From Bactericera cockerelli (taxonomy: Eukaryota; Arthropoda; Insecta; Hemiptera; Triozidae), in the NCBI GenBank assembly GCA_024516035.1, contig CM044957.1:51704085-51768084 (forward strand): a stretch of 64,000 nucleotides of DNA, given 5' to 3'. The position numbers and the translations under genes were made by a program. The notes under the pieces are model-generated. The model searched no databases. It had not been told where the DNA came from and saw only the letters and a list, made by a program, of their open reading frames with translations. Position 1 is the first letter of the stretch. Each line of letters begins with the position of its first letter. Positions 54,479 through 64,000 of the stretch are shown here, one piece after another.

Positions 54479-55140
54479 GATCTTATAATGACACTGCTTG
54501 TCAAATACCATAACACTAGTATCAAAATTCTGAGGTAACAAGAAATTTATGGAGAAGAAGAAGAAAAAGAAGAAGATGCCTCTTCTAAACTTTAACATAG
54601 TACATGCATTATATCACCAAAATAAACATTGAATATGAAAAAAATACAACAAAAATAAACAAAAAAAAAAAAAAAAAAAAAAAATATAACAAAAATATTA
54701 AATAATAACATAAAGAATTCAAAACAAATATTGTAAAAATATCAAAGAAAAAATATAGAAATAAATAACACTAGAAACAACATCAGCACAACTCTCAAAA
54801 TCAAAATTTACAGCAAACACGAAATTTCCAGATGGCAATATTCGCTTCTGGTGGAAATGTGGTTGAGGATGGGAAGGAATCTAGAATCTCCTGGACGCAT
54901 ACCTTTCCCGTACTCCTACCCCACTCACTCTCCCTGATGAAAAGTGAAGTAAAAAAAAATAATGGCGTACCTAGCCCGAGGAATTCAAACCTTGTTAAAA
55001 ACAATGCCTCCTGAAAACTGTAGTTCCAAATCCCGACAGATTCTTTGACTCGTAATTATTGGCCTTTGGCATTTAAATAAAACATCCTAGGTATAGAAAG
55101 CCTTATGTTTTTATTACTTCCTAACAGATTTGCACATGCA
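54479..55140. other. Intron stretch, AT-rich with A runs
   Basis: A run of about 24 A at 54660-54684 within A-rich DNA. No gene. Confidence 0.5.
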
Positions 55141-55149
55141 TCTAGTGGT

Positions 55150-55330
55150 TAATTAAAATTTCAAAATACAAGGTTAGCATTCAACAAAAATCTCAAAACT
55201 GCCAATTGTATACAATGAGAACCAATCACGAGGATGTATTTCATAATTAACAGTGTTTCTTTTTCATATTTATGGACGTTTCAGAATCTCCTGAGCAACT
55301 TTGGTTTTGAGTTTGTCTGTTGGTATGTTT
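55150..55330. repeat. Unclassified repeat, third part copy
   Basis: AATCACGAGGATGTATTTCA and GGACGTTTCAGAATCTCCTG match 49925-49960 and 38060-38095. Confidence 0.6.
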
Positions 55331-55398
55331 TGACGCTCACATCTGTAGGCAAAATTGTTGATCAACATCAACACGCTCAACATCGACTTCATACTCAC

Positions 55399-55612
55399 TG
55401 TCAGGAGGAAGACATATGGGACGCACACTCTTGCTGAAAGTCACGGGCTTGCGTAGTTTGAGCAACGCGATGTCGTGGTTGTAGCTGTTCACGTCGAAGT
55501 GTCGATGACGCACGATTGAAGAGACAGCTCGCATTTGTGTTGGTTCGGGTTTTCCGTGGTCGAGAACTGATCGTAGTCACCCAGGATGATGCGGATCTTG
55601 GAACGTTTGAGT
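55399..55612 (-). pseudogene. Trypsin-like serine protease 2, catalytic aspartate exon with one-base deletion
   Basis: First frame LKRSKIRIILGDYDQFSTTE, second frame MRAVSSIVRHRHFDVNSYNH followed by DIALLKLRKPV, with Asp102 in NHDIALL. The break is at GGAAAACCC, where one more A would give EKPEPTQMRAV and restore the 215 bases the phases demand. Acceptor CATCAG 55613-55618, donor GTGAGT 55393-55398. Either a homopolymer sequencing error or a loss-of-function allele. Confidence 0.9.
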
Positions 55613-55939
55613 CTGATGAAGATTAAATGAAAATTAGTTATTTGAAATAGGAAATTGTAGGAGAAGATGTAGGAGTGGACAGTCGTTGTTGGGTTATAAA
55701 GATAGAATTGATCATTGGAAAAGTAAGTCGTGATTGTGAAAGAAATGTTTCAATTGAATGTTTCCCAGATAACGCGGTGAAAAAGTTTTATTTTTTTGGA
55801 GTGATATAAATTGAGTCCTGAATCAAAATAAGTGCTGTCAACTTATCACTCGGACTCAAAACAAAGAGCTTAAGGTGTCGCCAACTAACCTCAACAAGCT
55901 GAATTAATTAGAAAAATCCACAACGTAGTACCTTTCACC

Positions 55940-56001
55940 AGATGGAGCTAACGTCCTTCCAGAAGGACGTCCTTCTGGAAGGACGTCAGCCCCATCTGGG
56001 T
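55940..56001. repeat. Strong short hairpin
   Basis: CCAGATGGAGCTAACGTCCT...AGAAGG pairs with CCTTCTGGAAGGACGTCAGC...CATCTGG, about 29 bases per arm and two mismatches, loop near zero. Confidence 0.82.
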
Positions 56002-56049
56002 TAAATATAATATTATTCATTTTATCAGTGTTATATGCACGCATCTATA

Positions 56050-56290
56050 ATACCGAACAGGCGTGGATGATGCTAAGAAGCTGCGGAACTGCGGCACCCC
56101 CACCCAAAATAGAAAAACAGAGGATTTTCTCAAGTCCTAAATCGCACACAATTAAAATTATCACACATTTCTAGAATAGTTAACTAATGCATATTTATTA
56201 TGATTGGCATGGTAAACCAACTCAAACTCTTTACATTCTGAAATAGCGAGTCTAGGAATTCCATTTTAGTTCGTGTTGTTGCACTCAGTG
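56050..56290. mobile_element. GC-end MITE, degraded copy
   Basis: CAGGCGTGGATGATGCTAAG, CTGCGGAACTGCGGCACC, TTTATTATGATTGGCATGGT and CATTTTAGTTCGTGTTG match 8583-8790 and 57868-58125. Confidence 0.75.
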
Positions 56291-56314
56291 GATTCTCGGT
56301 ATTGTATCCCTCCT

Positions 56315-57735
56315 GATTCCGTTTCAACCACAGCACTGGTCCAAACTGTCCCATTGCAACCACGGCACTGGTCCAAACTGTCCCATTGCAACCACGGCAC
56401 TGGTCCAAACTGTCCCATTGCTACCACAGCACTGGTCCCAACTGTCCCATTGCTACCACGGCACTGGTCCCAACTGTCCCATTCACTTTCCTACCTACTT
56501 GGTAATTATTCCACCTGATTTAGTTACAACCGCAGCACTGGTCCAAACTGTCCCATTGCAACCAGAGCACTGGTCCAAACGGTCCCATTGCTACCACAGC
56601 ACTGGTCCAAACGGTCCCATTGCTACCACAGCACTGGTCCAAACGGTCCCATTTCTACCACAGCACTGGTCCAAACTGTCCCATTGCTACCACAGCACTG
56701 GTCCCAACTGTCCCATTGCTACCACGGCACTGGTCCCAACTGTCCCATTCACTTTCCTACCTACTTGGTAATTATTCCACCTGATTTAGTTACAACCGCA
56801 GCACTGGTCCCAACTGTCCCATCCTCTTTCCTACCTACTTGGTAATTATTCCACCTGATTTAGTTACAACCACAGCACTGGTCCAAACTGTCCCATTGCT
56901 ACCACAGCACTGGTCCAAACTGTCCCATTGCAACCACGGCACTGGTCCAAACTGTCCCATTGCAACCACGGCACTGGTCCAAACTGTCCCATTGCTACCA
57001 CAGCACTGGTCCAAACTGTCCCATTGCTACCACGGCACTGGTCCCAACTGTCCCATTCTCTTCCTACCTACTTGGTAATTATTCCACCTGATTTAGTTAC
57101 AACCGCAGCACTGGTCCCAACTGTCCCATTCTCTTTCCTACCTACTTGGTAATTATTCCACTGATTTAGTTACAACCATAGCACTGGTCCCAACTGTCCC
57201 ATTCACTTTCCTACCTACTTGGTAATTATTCCACCTGATTTAGTTACAACCACAGCACTGGTTCCAACTGTCCCATTCACTTTCCTACTTACTGAGTAAT
57301 TATTCCACCTGATTTAGTTACAACCACAGCACTGGTTCCAACTGTCCCATTCACTTTCCTACCTACTTGGTAATTATTCCACCTGATTTAGTTACAACCA
57401 CAGCACTGGTTCCAACTGTTCCATTCACTTTCCTACTTACTGAGTAATTATTCCACCTGATTTAGTTACAACCACAGCACTGGTTCCAACTGTCCCATTC
57501 CCTTTCCTACTTACTGAGTAATTATTCCACCTGATTTAGTTACAACCACAGCACTGGTTTCAACTGTCCCATTCACTTTCCTCGCTACTTGGTAATTATT
57601 CCACCTGATTTAGTTACAACCACAGCACTGGTTCCAACTGTCCCATTCACTTTCCTCGCTACTTGGTAATTATTCCACCTGATTTAGTTGCAACCACAGC
57701 ACTGGTTCCAACTGTCCCATTCACTTTCCTCGCTA
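56315..57735. repeat. Complex minisatellite, 32-bp and about 75-bp units
   Basis: The basic unit is GCACTGGTCCAAACTGTCCC ATTGCTACCACA (32 bases). A second, longer unit adds TTTCCTACCTACTTGGTAAT, TATTCCACCTGATTTAGTTA to it. The left two-thirds mix both, and the right third is only the long unit, roughly nine times. The His/Trp/Ser-rich plus-strand frames are artefacts of the repeat. Confidence 0.93.
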
Positions 57736-57867
57736 CTTAGTACTCCCCAGCAGAGGGTCAAGGCTGCATGCTGGTCGCCTGAGTCCACTTTCTTCTCCTC
57801 ATCACGTGCATAAGTTTCCGACTGGATTCCTGCTTGACCATATCCTCAGGACATCTTAGAATGTCTT

Positions 57868-58125
57868 GAATGGAACCAGGCGCGGCCGGTGCTAAGGAGC
57901 TGCGGGACTGTAGCACCACCAGACGAAAAAAAAAGATGATTTTCTCAAATCCTTGTACATAATGATAATCATCACACATTTCTAGAATAATTATTATGAT
58001 TATAATGCATAATTATTATGATTGGCATGGTAAACTACTTCAAACTCTTAACTGAACGAGCGACTCTATAGAACCCATTTTAGTCCGGTTTATGTGGAAA
58101 TACCACCAAAACAATGTCCAACTGA
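57868..58125. mobile_element. GC-end MITE, second copy
   Basis: Starts AACCAGGCGCGGCCGGTGCT, has AATTATTATGATTGGCATGG and ends in GTCCAACTGACCAAGCCTG, a decayed right end. Confidence 0.78.
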
Positions 58126-58217
58126 CCAAGCCTGAATAGAACCACTGTCAGAGAAGTAACAGTCTAAGATCTATGGTCGAGATCCAACAGAATTGGAAAC
58201 GAGACAAGTCCTAGAAG

Positions 58218-59481
58218 TAGTGATGGCCGCGAACTGCGAGGCGAGGCGAACTGTTCGCGCGAACTGCGAGCGCGAGTTTAGCAAAAACTCGCCTCGCACC
58301 TAAAAAAGTTCGCGCGAGGCGAACTGTAAAAAAACTCGCCCCGCGCGAGCGCGAACCGTCATTTCTGCGAGGCGAGGCGAACTAGTTCGCGCGAACAGTT
58401 CGCAGTTCGCGCTAAATACTATGGTAATCCCATAGGGAAACTTTTGCAATAGGAGCGTTTTAATAGATGATTTTATTAGAATTAAAAATACCAAGCGGCT
58501 TTTTTTGAAAAGTAAAGCCATTTGGAATTTTGGGGTGCTGCCACATAAATCGGACTAACATGGGATTTATAGATTCGCAGTTTCAGTATTTATTGAGTTT
58601 GAGTTTCTTTACCATGCCAATCATAAGAATTATTTTAGAAATGTGTCATGCTTTTCAATAAGTACGAGCAAGGACTTGAGAAATCTTCCCTTTTTCTTTT
58701 TCGTCCGGGCGTGCTGCAGTTCCGCAGCTCCCTAGCACCGACCGTGCCTATAATTACATATATTCCATTGTTTAGTGTAGTGCAAATTTTGACTGTTATA
58801 TTTTCAGTAATTACTAAACCTACAAACTAGAATCTGGACAAAGGTAGGTTTTTCAAAAACCATTCCAATTCCAAGAAATTGATAGGTAACACACCGCTCC
58901 ATCAAGTATAAATAACGAACCGAAAATGAATGACTCATTCTTATGAAGATTAAATTGAAAAGGAGGAAGGCAAAAATTCAACCCTTAGATAGACAATATA
59001 ATAAATGAGGAAAGAAGTTGTAGTTAGTTTTTCGTGTGAAAGACAATATTAATGGGCATCTTGGCATGATTTGGATACCTAACATTAAAAAATCCTTCCC
59101 AGATTAAAAATTCCTATAGCTAGGTATGTGTACTGTGTCCCATATTTGATATGTTTTTCGGTCGAACGACTTGTGAACATATGCATTAAATATATCAAAA
59201 GAATTGTTAAAAAACAGAGATTTTATTATTCCTTTTTAAAGAACGATTCTGCATTGTTTTCATACTTTTTTAGCACTAGACACTCTGGAAGCGCGGGGCG
59301 AACTGTGCGAACTAAACTCGCGCGAACTGCGAGGCGAGGCGAGCGCGAACCGACGTAAGCGCGAGGCGAGGCGAACTCAAAATTTTGCGAGCGCGAGTTA
59401 CAAAAAAGTTCGCCTTGCGCCCTGCGAGGCGAGCGCGAGTCAAGCCAAAGTTCGCCTCGCCTCGCGCTTTTGCCATCACTA
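58218..59481. mobile_element. hAT-type element with GC-rich subterminal arrays
   Basis: Ends TAGTGATGGC at 58218 and GCCATCACTA ending at 59481, flanked by a perfect 8-base duplication CCTAGAAG (58210-58217 and 59482-59489). Inside each end about 190 bases consist of shuffled GCGAGGCGA, TTCGCGCGAA and CGCGAACTG words (58226-58415 and 59285-59468), strikingly GC-rich. The interior is AT-rich and carries an inverted GC-end MITE at 58524-58743. No transposase. Confidence 0.92.
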
Positions 59482-59527
59482 CCTAGAAGTAATCTGACAG
59501 TTAGTTGAGGTTTGGTGTTTGGTGGAC

Positions 59528-59675
59528 CAACCTAAGTAGCCTGATCGATAAGGCGGCGGACTTGTAATCTGAGGTCGGTGGTTCAAGTTCCAAATTGAGC
59601 AAATATTTAGTAAAGCAAGTTTGAGTAGTTGTATTATCTTGATTGTGATTAACACAAATATGATAACTAGTGGGG
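59528..59675 (+). repeat. tRNA-Thr-derived SINE1
   Basis: GTAGCCTGATCGATAAGGCG, GCGGACTTGTAATCTGAGGT, GGTTCAAGTTCC, then AAAGCAAGTTTGAGTAGTTG and ATTAACACAAATATGATAAC. Confidence 0.86.
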
Positions 59676-60184
59676 GTTTGGACATAGCCATGAACATATG
59701 AACAATTACTGGTTTTGTGTTTATAATTTATCATGGTGATTTTAATTCTCCCAAAAGACCCCAAAAGATTCTTTGAAATTCTTCCAGCAAAAAGTGATCA
59801 GAATCTCATTGATAATCTCCCTGTTCCCAGTCTCCAGCCAGTTCCCCACAGTATGTATGTTTCCTGTTACTCAGGTGATAGTGTGCAGTAATTACACAAT
59901 TATAGTATCCGAACTAGATGCTACTTCCTGATGGTAGAGTATAGAGTAGTTATACTTGCAGCTATAGAGAAAAGTAGTAGAGCTAATCTTCTAAGACGTG
60001 CGGTGCATGCACACTACTGTTCTAGTTGAGTAATCAGCAACTTTCAAATCACTTCCATCAGGGACCGTGTTCCATATTGGGTCTGCATAGGAAACGACGG
60101 CAATTTCAGTTAGATAGGTGTCTGGCGTGGCTATTTCATGAAGTATTACATCTATGACTATTGTTCTTTTTGATATCAACAGTT
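59676..60184. other. Intron stretch without recognisable gene
   Basis: The minus-strand frame at 59991-60179 (63 codons, starting MISKRTIVIDVILHEIATPD) has protein-like composition but no splice context or family that I recognise. Confidence 0.3.
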
Positions 60185-60498
60185 ACGTACCTAATATCGA
60201 TCGACCGAGATGTTTTATATTTTTACTTTTATAATATAGGACATCACGGTCTAATATAGGACCTTTATAACAAACCTACATTAATTATACCTATGATCAT
60301 AGTTCGTTGATATCTACAATTAAGTACCTAATATTGATCGACCGAGATGTCTTATATTTACCTTTATAATATAGGACATCACGGTCTAATATAGGACCTT
60401 TATAACAAACCTATACATTAATTATACCTATGATCATAGTTCGTTGATATCTACAATTAAGTACCAAATATTGATCGATTGTGATGTTCTATATTTAC
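60185..60498. repeat. Tandem duplication of about 130 bp, 2.3 copies
   Basis: Units begin CCTAATATCGATCGACCGAG, contain ATAGGACATCACGGTCTAAT and end TATGATCATAGTTCGTTGAT. The last copy is partial. Confidence 0.92.
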
Positions 60499-61369
60499 CT
60501 GTCCACGTCTATAAATTTCTGCACGACATTGGCATAGCGGCATACAAATAAGTTAATAAAGGAAGATTGGATTCACAGATGGAGAGGAAAGGAATATGAA
60601 ACCAAGACAGCCACGAGGACCAAGTAAGCATTTCTTGATAAAGAGATTTCGAAATGTAATCATTGGAAAGATGGTTGGTTGTTGATTTTAGACACTGAAA
60701 CTTTTATCAAATAATGGAAATAAAGAACGAACGTGTTCCATTTCTCCACAAGTCAGTAAGTCTCATTGACTTGGGCTTCTTCCGTTCTACTGGATGAATA
60801 TTGGACATGCATGATGCGAAAAAAATAATGTTATCAGAGATAGTTGACACAAAATTGGACATACATAATATTATGTACTTGATGGAAGAAATTATGTGCT
60901 CAGGGTATTTGGCTCAAAGATCAGCCCCATTGACACGGAAACAAATTAATGGTGATAAGAACAAGAAACACTAAGGTGTAACTTGTTATCACTTAAACAA
61001 TGTAAAATTGTGAAACAAAGGTTGTTTGATTTTTTGAAAAATGAAATTCGTTATTAAAAAATAAATTTGGTCCAAACTCTTTTGATAGGTAACAGCAGCA
61101 AAGCTTATGCTCTCGAGTTTCTGCTCAATAAAATTACAGATACTCACAACCGTCTTGAGAGGAGTACTTTTATAAACCTTTCTGAAAACGAAACAAAATT
61201 GGACATCAATCCTTATTCTTTCCAATTTAAACATTAGTCAACTTCAGTGAAAAATCTAAAATAGTTTTATTTCTGCTGGATTTTTTTTTCTTCAATATTT
61301 TGATGCACCGTAGAATGAACATGAAAAGGAAAATTTCCTTACAATGGTTGATATATTCAACGTTGTAGC
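60499..61369. other. Intron stretch without recognisable gene
   Basis: Nothing identified on either strand. Confidence 0.4.
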
Positions 61370-61505
61370 AGACTCGATCGATAAGGTGGCGGACTTTTAA
61401 CCTGGAGGTCGGTGGTTCAAGTCCCAACTTCAGCGTAGATTTACTAAAGCGAGTTTGAGTAGTTGTAACATCACGAAAGTGATTAACACAAATATGATAA
61501 CTTTA
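61370..61505 (+). repeat. tRNA-Thr-derived SINE1, well preserved
   Basis: GACTCGATCGATAAGGTGGC, AACCTGGAGGTCGGTGGTTC, AAGTCCC, AGCGTAGATTTACTAAAGCG, AGTTGTAACATCACGAAAGT, ending AACACAAATATGATAACTTT. Confidence 0.88.
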
Positions 61506-61534
61506 CAACGTTGTGCTCTATCATCAGTCCTTTT

Positions 61535-61640
61535 TTTGTCAAGAATTTATCTGGCAAGAACTGAGCTGTTGTCAAGAGCTTACCTATCAAGAACTGAACT
61601 GTTGTCAAGAGGTTATCTGTCAAGAACTGTTTTCTAGATG
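61535..61640. repeat. 33-bp tandem repeat, three units
   Basis: Units CAAGAACTGAGCTGTTGTCA followed by AGAGCTTACCTAT. The period is a multiple of three, so frames stay open, but no gene context. Confidence 0.88.
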
Positions 61641-62244
61641 GTACGAAGAGTATCTCTTGACTTTGTTGTCAGCAATCAGACATGCACGAGCTTGGAGAAA
61701 AACGCAAGATTATTTTTGAGGAAAACGAAACTTCTCCGGTTAAGGTTTGAGGCTATAAGGGATTTTCCGGTCTCGCACCCAGCTGTTCAATTTTTCCATC
61801 ATTTTCTATTTTTACGTCCGCAGAATTGCTATTGACTTTTGAGCTGAGGAGAAAGGGGGGAAAGACATTCATATTGTTTTGAGAAACCTCTGTCTTCCAG
61901 ACTATGACAGTGAAAACCTCACAGTGATCGCTACCTTTCCTTTTTTTGTTTAGAGTACCGTAACCTTTCATTGGAAAGGTTCTTTTGCCTGATTGGAAAT
62001 TGAATAAAGATTCTCTCATGTTTCGTAAGAAGATTTTTTAAGAGGAGGTTTGAAGAAAGGAACTGTGTTGGTCACAATAGATGATTTAGAAGTCGATCTG
62101 ATAGTTGTCGCTTCTTTGGTAGAACAATATCCAGTTTATGCTAAAGGGGGATGTCTAGGATTGAAATTCTCCCTTCTTAAAATCTCCCTTGTTAATGGCA
62201 AATTTCGTACAGATAACATACTCTCTCGATGCATTCTTTAAATG

Positions 62245-62463
62245 AAATCGGACGGTTGAAAGAGAGATTTGAGGGTGACAGTGTTTCTGGAACAAGGCCA
62301 CCTTAGTGCTCACTCCAGAAACCACTCTCAATTTTGCCAAAGCTCCCTCAACTGTCACACAATGCATTCTGATTGGTTGTTTCGTGCAAATTAACCAATT
62401 AGAGTGCGTTTTGTGACGGTTGAAACGGGATTTGAGTCTGACAGAGTTTCTGGACCGAGGCCC
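62245..62463. mobile_element. TAGCCC-family hairpin MITE beside protease 2
   Basis: A half copy at 62245-62300 (CGGTTGAAAGAGAGATTTGA, GTGTTTCTGGAACAAGGCC) and a full one at 62312-62463 with loop CTGATTGGTTGTTTCGTGC and AACCAATTAGAGTGCGTTTT. It ends 17 bases from the exon donor side. Confidence 0.82.
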
Positions 62464-62480
62464 TGATGGTCGGGACTTAC

Positions 62481-62643
62481 CTGCGCACGCAGTGGGCGGC
62501 CGTCAGAACGTAGTCCTCATTGATGAGCGAGGCGCCGCAATGGAACTGGCCATCATACACGAGCCGCGCCACCCAGGGATACTTGTTGACGCCAGTGGGG
62601 CGCCCGCCGACGATTCGGACCTCCTGGTTAGTTACCCCGCACT
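62481..62643 (-). CDS. Trypsin-like serine protease 2, catalytic histidine exon
   Basis: Encodes CGVTNQEVRIVGGRPTGVNK, the activation site, then YPWVARLVYDGQFHCGASL and VLTAAHCVRR with His57. It is 163 bases, intact. Acceptor TTTGCTAG at 62644-62651, donor GTAAGT at 62475-62480. Upstream exons (signal peptide, light chain) should lie to the right, probably beyond the window. A TAGCCC-type MITE ends 17 bases after the exon. Confidence 0.95.
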
Positions 62644-62651
62644 CTAGCAAA

Positions 62652-63850
62652 CAGGGAAACGCACACTAAAATATCAAACTACTCAGTGGGGGATGGGGGA
62701 GGGGGGCTGTTACCTCCATGGAGGAAGAAGTAATGGATAACTCATAAAGTATATCTTATGGGTAACGAACCTGTCATATAATTCGGCCATTTTCAAAAAA
62801 ATCACAACAATCACAAATTCATTCTTCTTGTTTAAGTTTTACAAATAGATGGTTTTGTACGGGGTGTTACGCATCACTGTAGCCAACAGTAACAGATTTC
62901 TTATTTTGAGAATGCTGAATACAAAGAGAATTGCTTTCAAGCACACACCTACAGTCTTGTCCTTCACGTGTACGTAGTACCTACATATAAGTGGAAAAAT
63001 GATTTTGCAGGTAATTAAAATGGTGTTGTCACATTAACGTGCATCAAGATGGTTAATGTTAAATCATATACCAATTTTCTGTGTGTCTGTTTTCTTAATT
63101 TATTAAGCAGGTTTAGGTAAAATAATAATAATTACCCGCCGTACGGGAGTATATTAAAGGTAATAGGTCTAATTACAATTTCAACGATAAAAATGTCAAT
63201 AACTGAAAATAATAAAATAAAATAATGTTAAAAAATAATATCGCAAGTCGTAAAAAGTAATTAATACACAAATATAAAAAAAACAGTACCAGAAAATTAT
63301 AGGTACATCTACTTAAAAAAATAGAGTTTTAGACCGAGGATCTTCCGTGGAAGAGGTTCAGATAAGAATTAATAAGGCAAGGAAAGGGTCACTCAAATAT
63401 TTAATGGAATTCTAAATTAAAACAACTTTAATATGAAAAGTGATTTTTTTTACCAGTCTCTTTTAGATTATATAAACTTCATTTTGCATCTCTTTTTAAA
63501 CGTTTCCTTACAAAGAAAAATATAAAATTACATTGAAATTTAATTTGTACTCAGGAACGTCGTCTCTTTGTCTCTCTTCAATGTTTCTCAAGCTGCATGC
63601 ACTCTAGTTTTTTACCCGAGTTTTCCTTGCCCAAGTGCTGTATTTTTGAGTTTATTTATTTATGTACCTAGATCTCTAATCTTGGACTAGTTTAAAGCTA
63701 GACGACACCGGGTTATTTGAGTTCTAGGTGGAGGTGAAATAAAGATGGGGGGAGTACCGAACCCTGACACATGTCAAGGATTATGGAATCTAGACCAAAC
63801 ACTGAACTCTAATTTTCAAGTTTTAGACAATTTTTGATAAGAATAATTTT
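62652..63850. other. Right-hand intron stretch without recognisable exon
   Basis: I searched for the upstream exon of protease 2 (a minus-strand exon ending in Cys codons plus one base before GT) and found none. AT-rich, with G-rich text at 62685-62708. Confidence 0.45.
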
Positions 63851-63852
63851 TA

Positions 63853-63995
63853 TTGCTCGTGTGGTTAAGCACTCGCTTGCCATTCGGGAGGTCCCGTGTT
63901 TGATCCTCCGTACCGAAAAAAAAAATATATTTTAAAATTTGGTTACACCTATGGCAATTTCTTCTACCCAACCTCTCACTACTGTGCTATAGGTG
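63853..63995 (+). repeat. tRNA-Gly-like SINE of the 47095 type
   Basis: GCTCGTGTGGTTAAGCACTC, GCTTGCCATTCGGGAGGTCC, then TTTGATCCTCCGTACCG, an A run, and TTGGTTACACCTATGGCAAT. Cut by the window end. Confidence 0.75.
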
Positions 63996-64000
63996 TCTAT

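Noticed and set aside
56273..57152. Plus-strand frames rich in HWSQLSHCYHGTGPNCP
   Set aside because: Translation of the 32/75-bp minisatellite in changing frames. No start context, splice sites or family match.
59128..59358. Plus-strand frame ending in Arg-rich sequence
   Set aside because: Runs into the GC-rich subterminal array of the hAT element.
62420..62647. Plus-strand frame reading GRDLPAHAVGGRQNVV
   Set aside because: Antisense of the protease 2 histidine exon.
62930..63000. Upstream exon of protease 2 (minus strand, GAAGGACAAGACTGTAG then GTGTGTG)
   Set aside because: The frame giving Cys leaves the wrong phase for the exon at 62481-62643, and no acceptor precedes it.

Overview
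This window is AT-rich, intron-containing animal DNA, almost certainly insect and plausibly hemipteran; the species is my inference, not proven. The reasons are long introns with GT/AG borders, a fatty acyl-CoA desaturase and trypsin-like proteases of insect style, no prokaryotic gene organisation, and a very dense load of SINEs, MITEs, non-LTR retrotransposons and minisatellites. All recognised host exons lie on the minus strand, so the genes read from right to left.

Layout. (1) 645-9039: an acyl-CoA delta-9/11-type desaturase. Four exons are visible, with the first two histidine boxes; the 3' exon with the third box lies beyond the left edge. One unrelated coding-like terminal exon (1357-1547) sits in its last visible intron. 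(2) 11640-17690: three phase-compatible exons of an unrecognised cysteine-containing protein, with a nearly intact non-LTR retrotransposon (14691-17368) in the intron between the first two. (3) 21895-25777, plus a likely upstream exon at 37788-37906: trypsin-like protease gene 1. (4) 46919-62643: trypsin-like protease gene 2, a tandem paralogue with identical intron phases; its N-terminal exon is not visible. Both protease genes keep the His/Asp/Ser triad and the Asp189 of trypsin specificity, but each has one exon with a single missing base in a homopolymer.

The rest is repeats. I see a tRNA-Thr-derived SINE, a second tRNA-derived SINE, a 5S rRNA-derived SINE, and a tRNA-Gly-like SINE that shares its central module with the 5S one. 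There are hAT-type elements with 8-bp target duplications (7049-8016, 58218-59481), TTAA elements (33781-34563, 50118-50333), TA-flanked elements (13264-13351, 28006-33360, 45471-46334), a hairpin MITE family with TAGCCC ends, two RTE-like remnants, and a frameshifted APE-type LINE (about 50770-54100). The most unusual structure is 28006-33360, a TA-flanked element inside a SINE. It holds a second structure with about 860-bp inverted arms around a decayed gene for a FEN1/XPG-like, cysteine-rich protein.

A recurring theme is tandem repetition anchored at exon borders. Exon 4 and exon 3 of the desaturase, the fourth exon of protease gene 1 (23320-23525) and the stop-codon side of protease gene 2 all have minisatellites that start inside or at the exon and, in three cases, copy the splice site.
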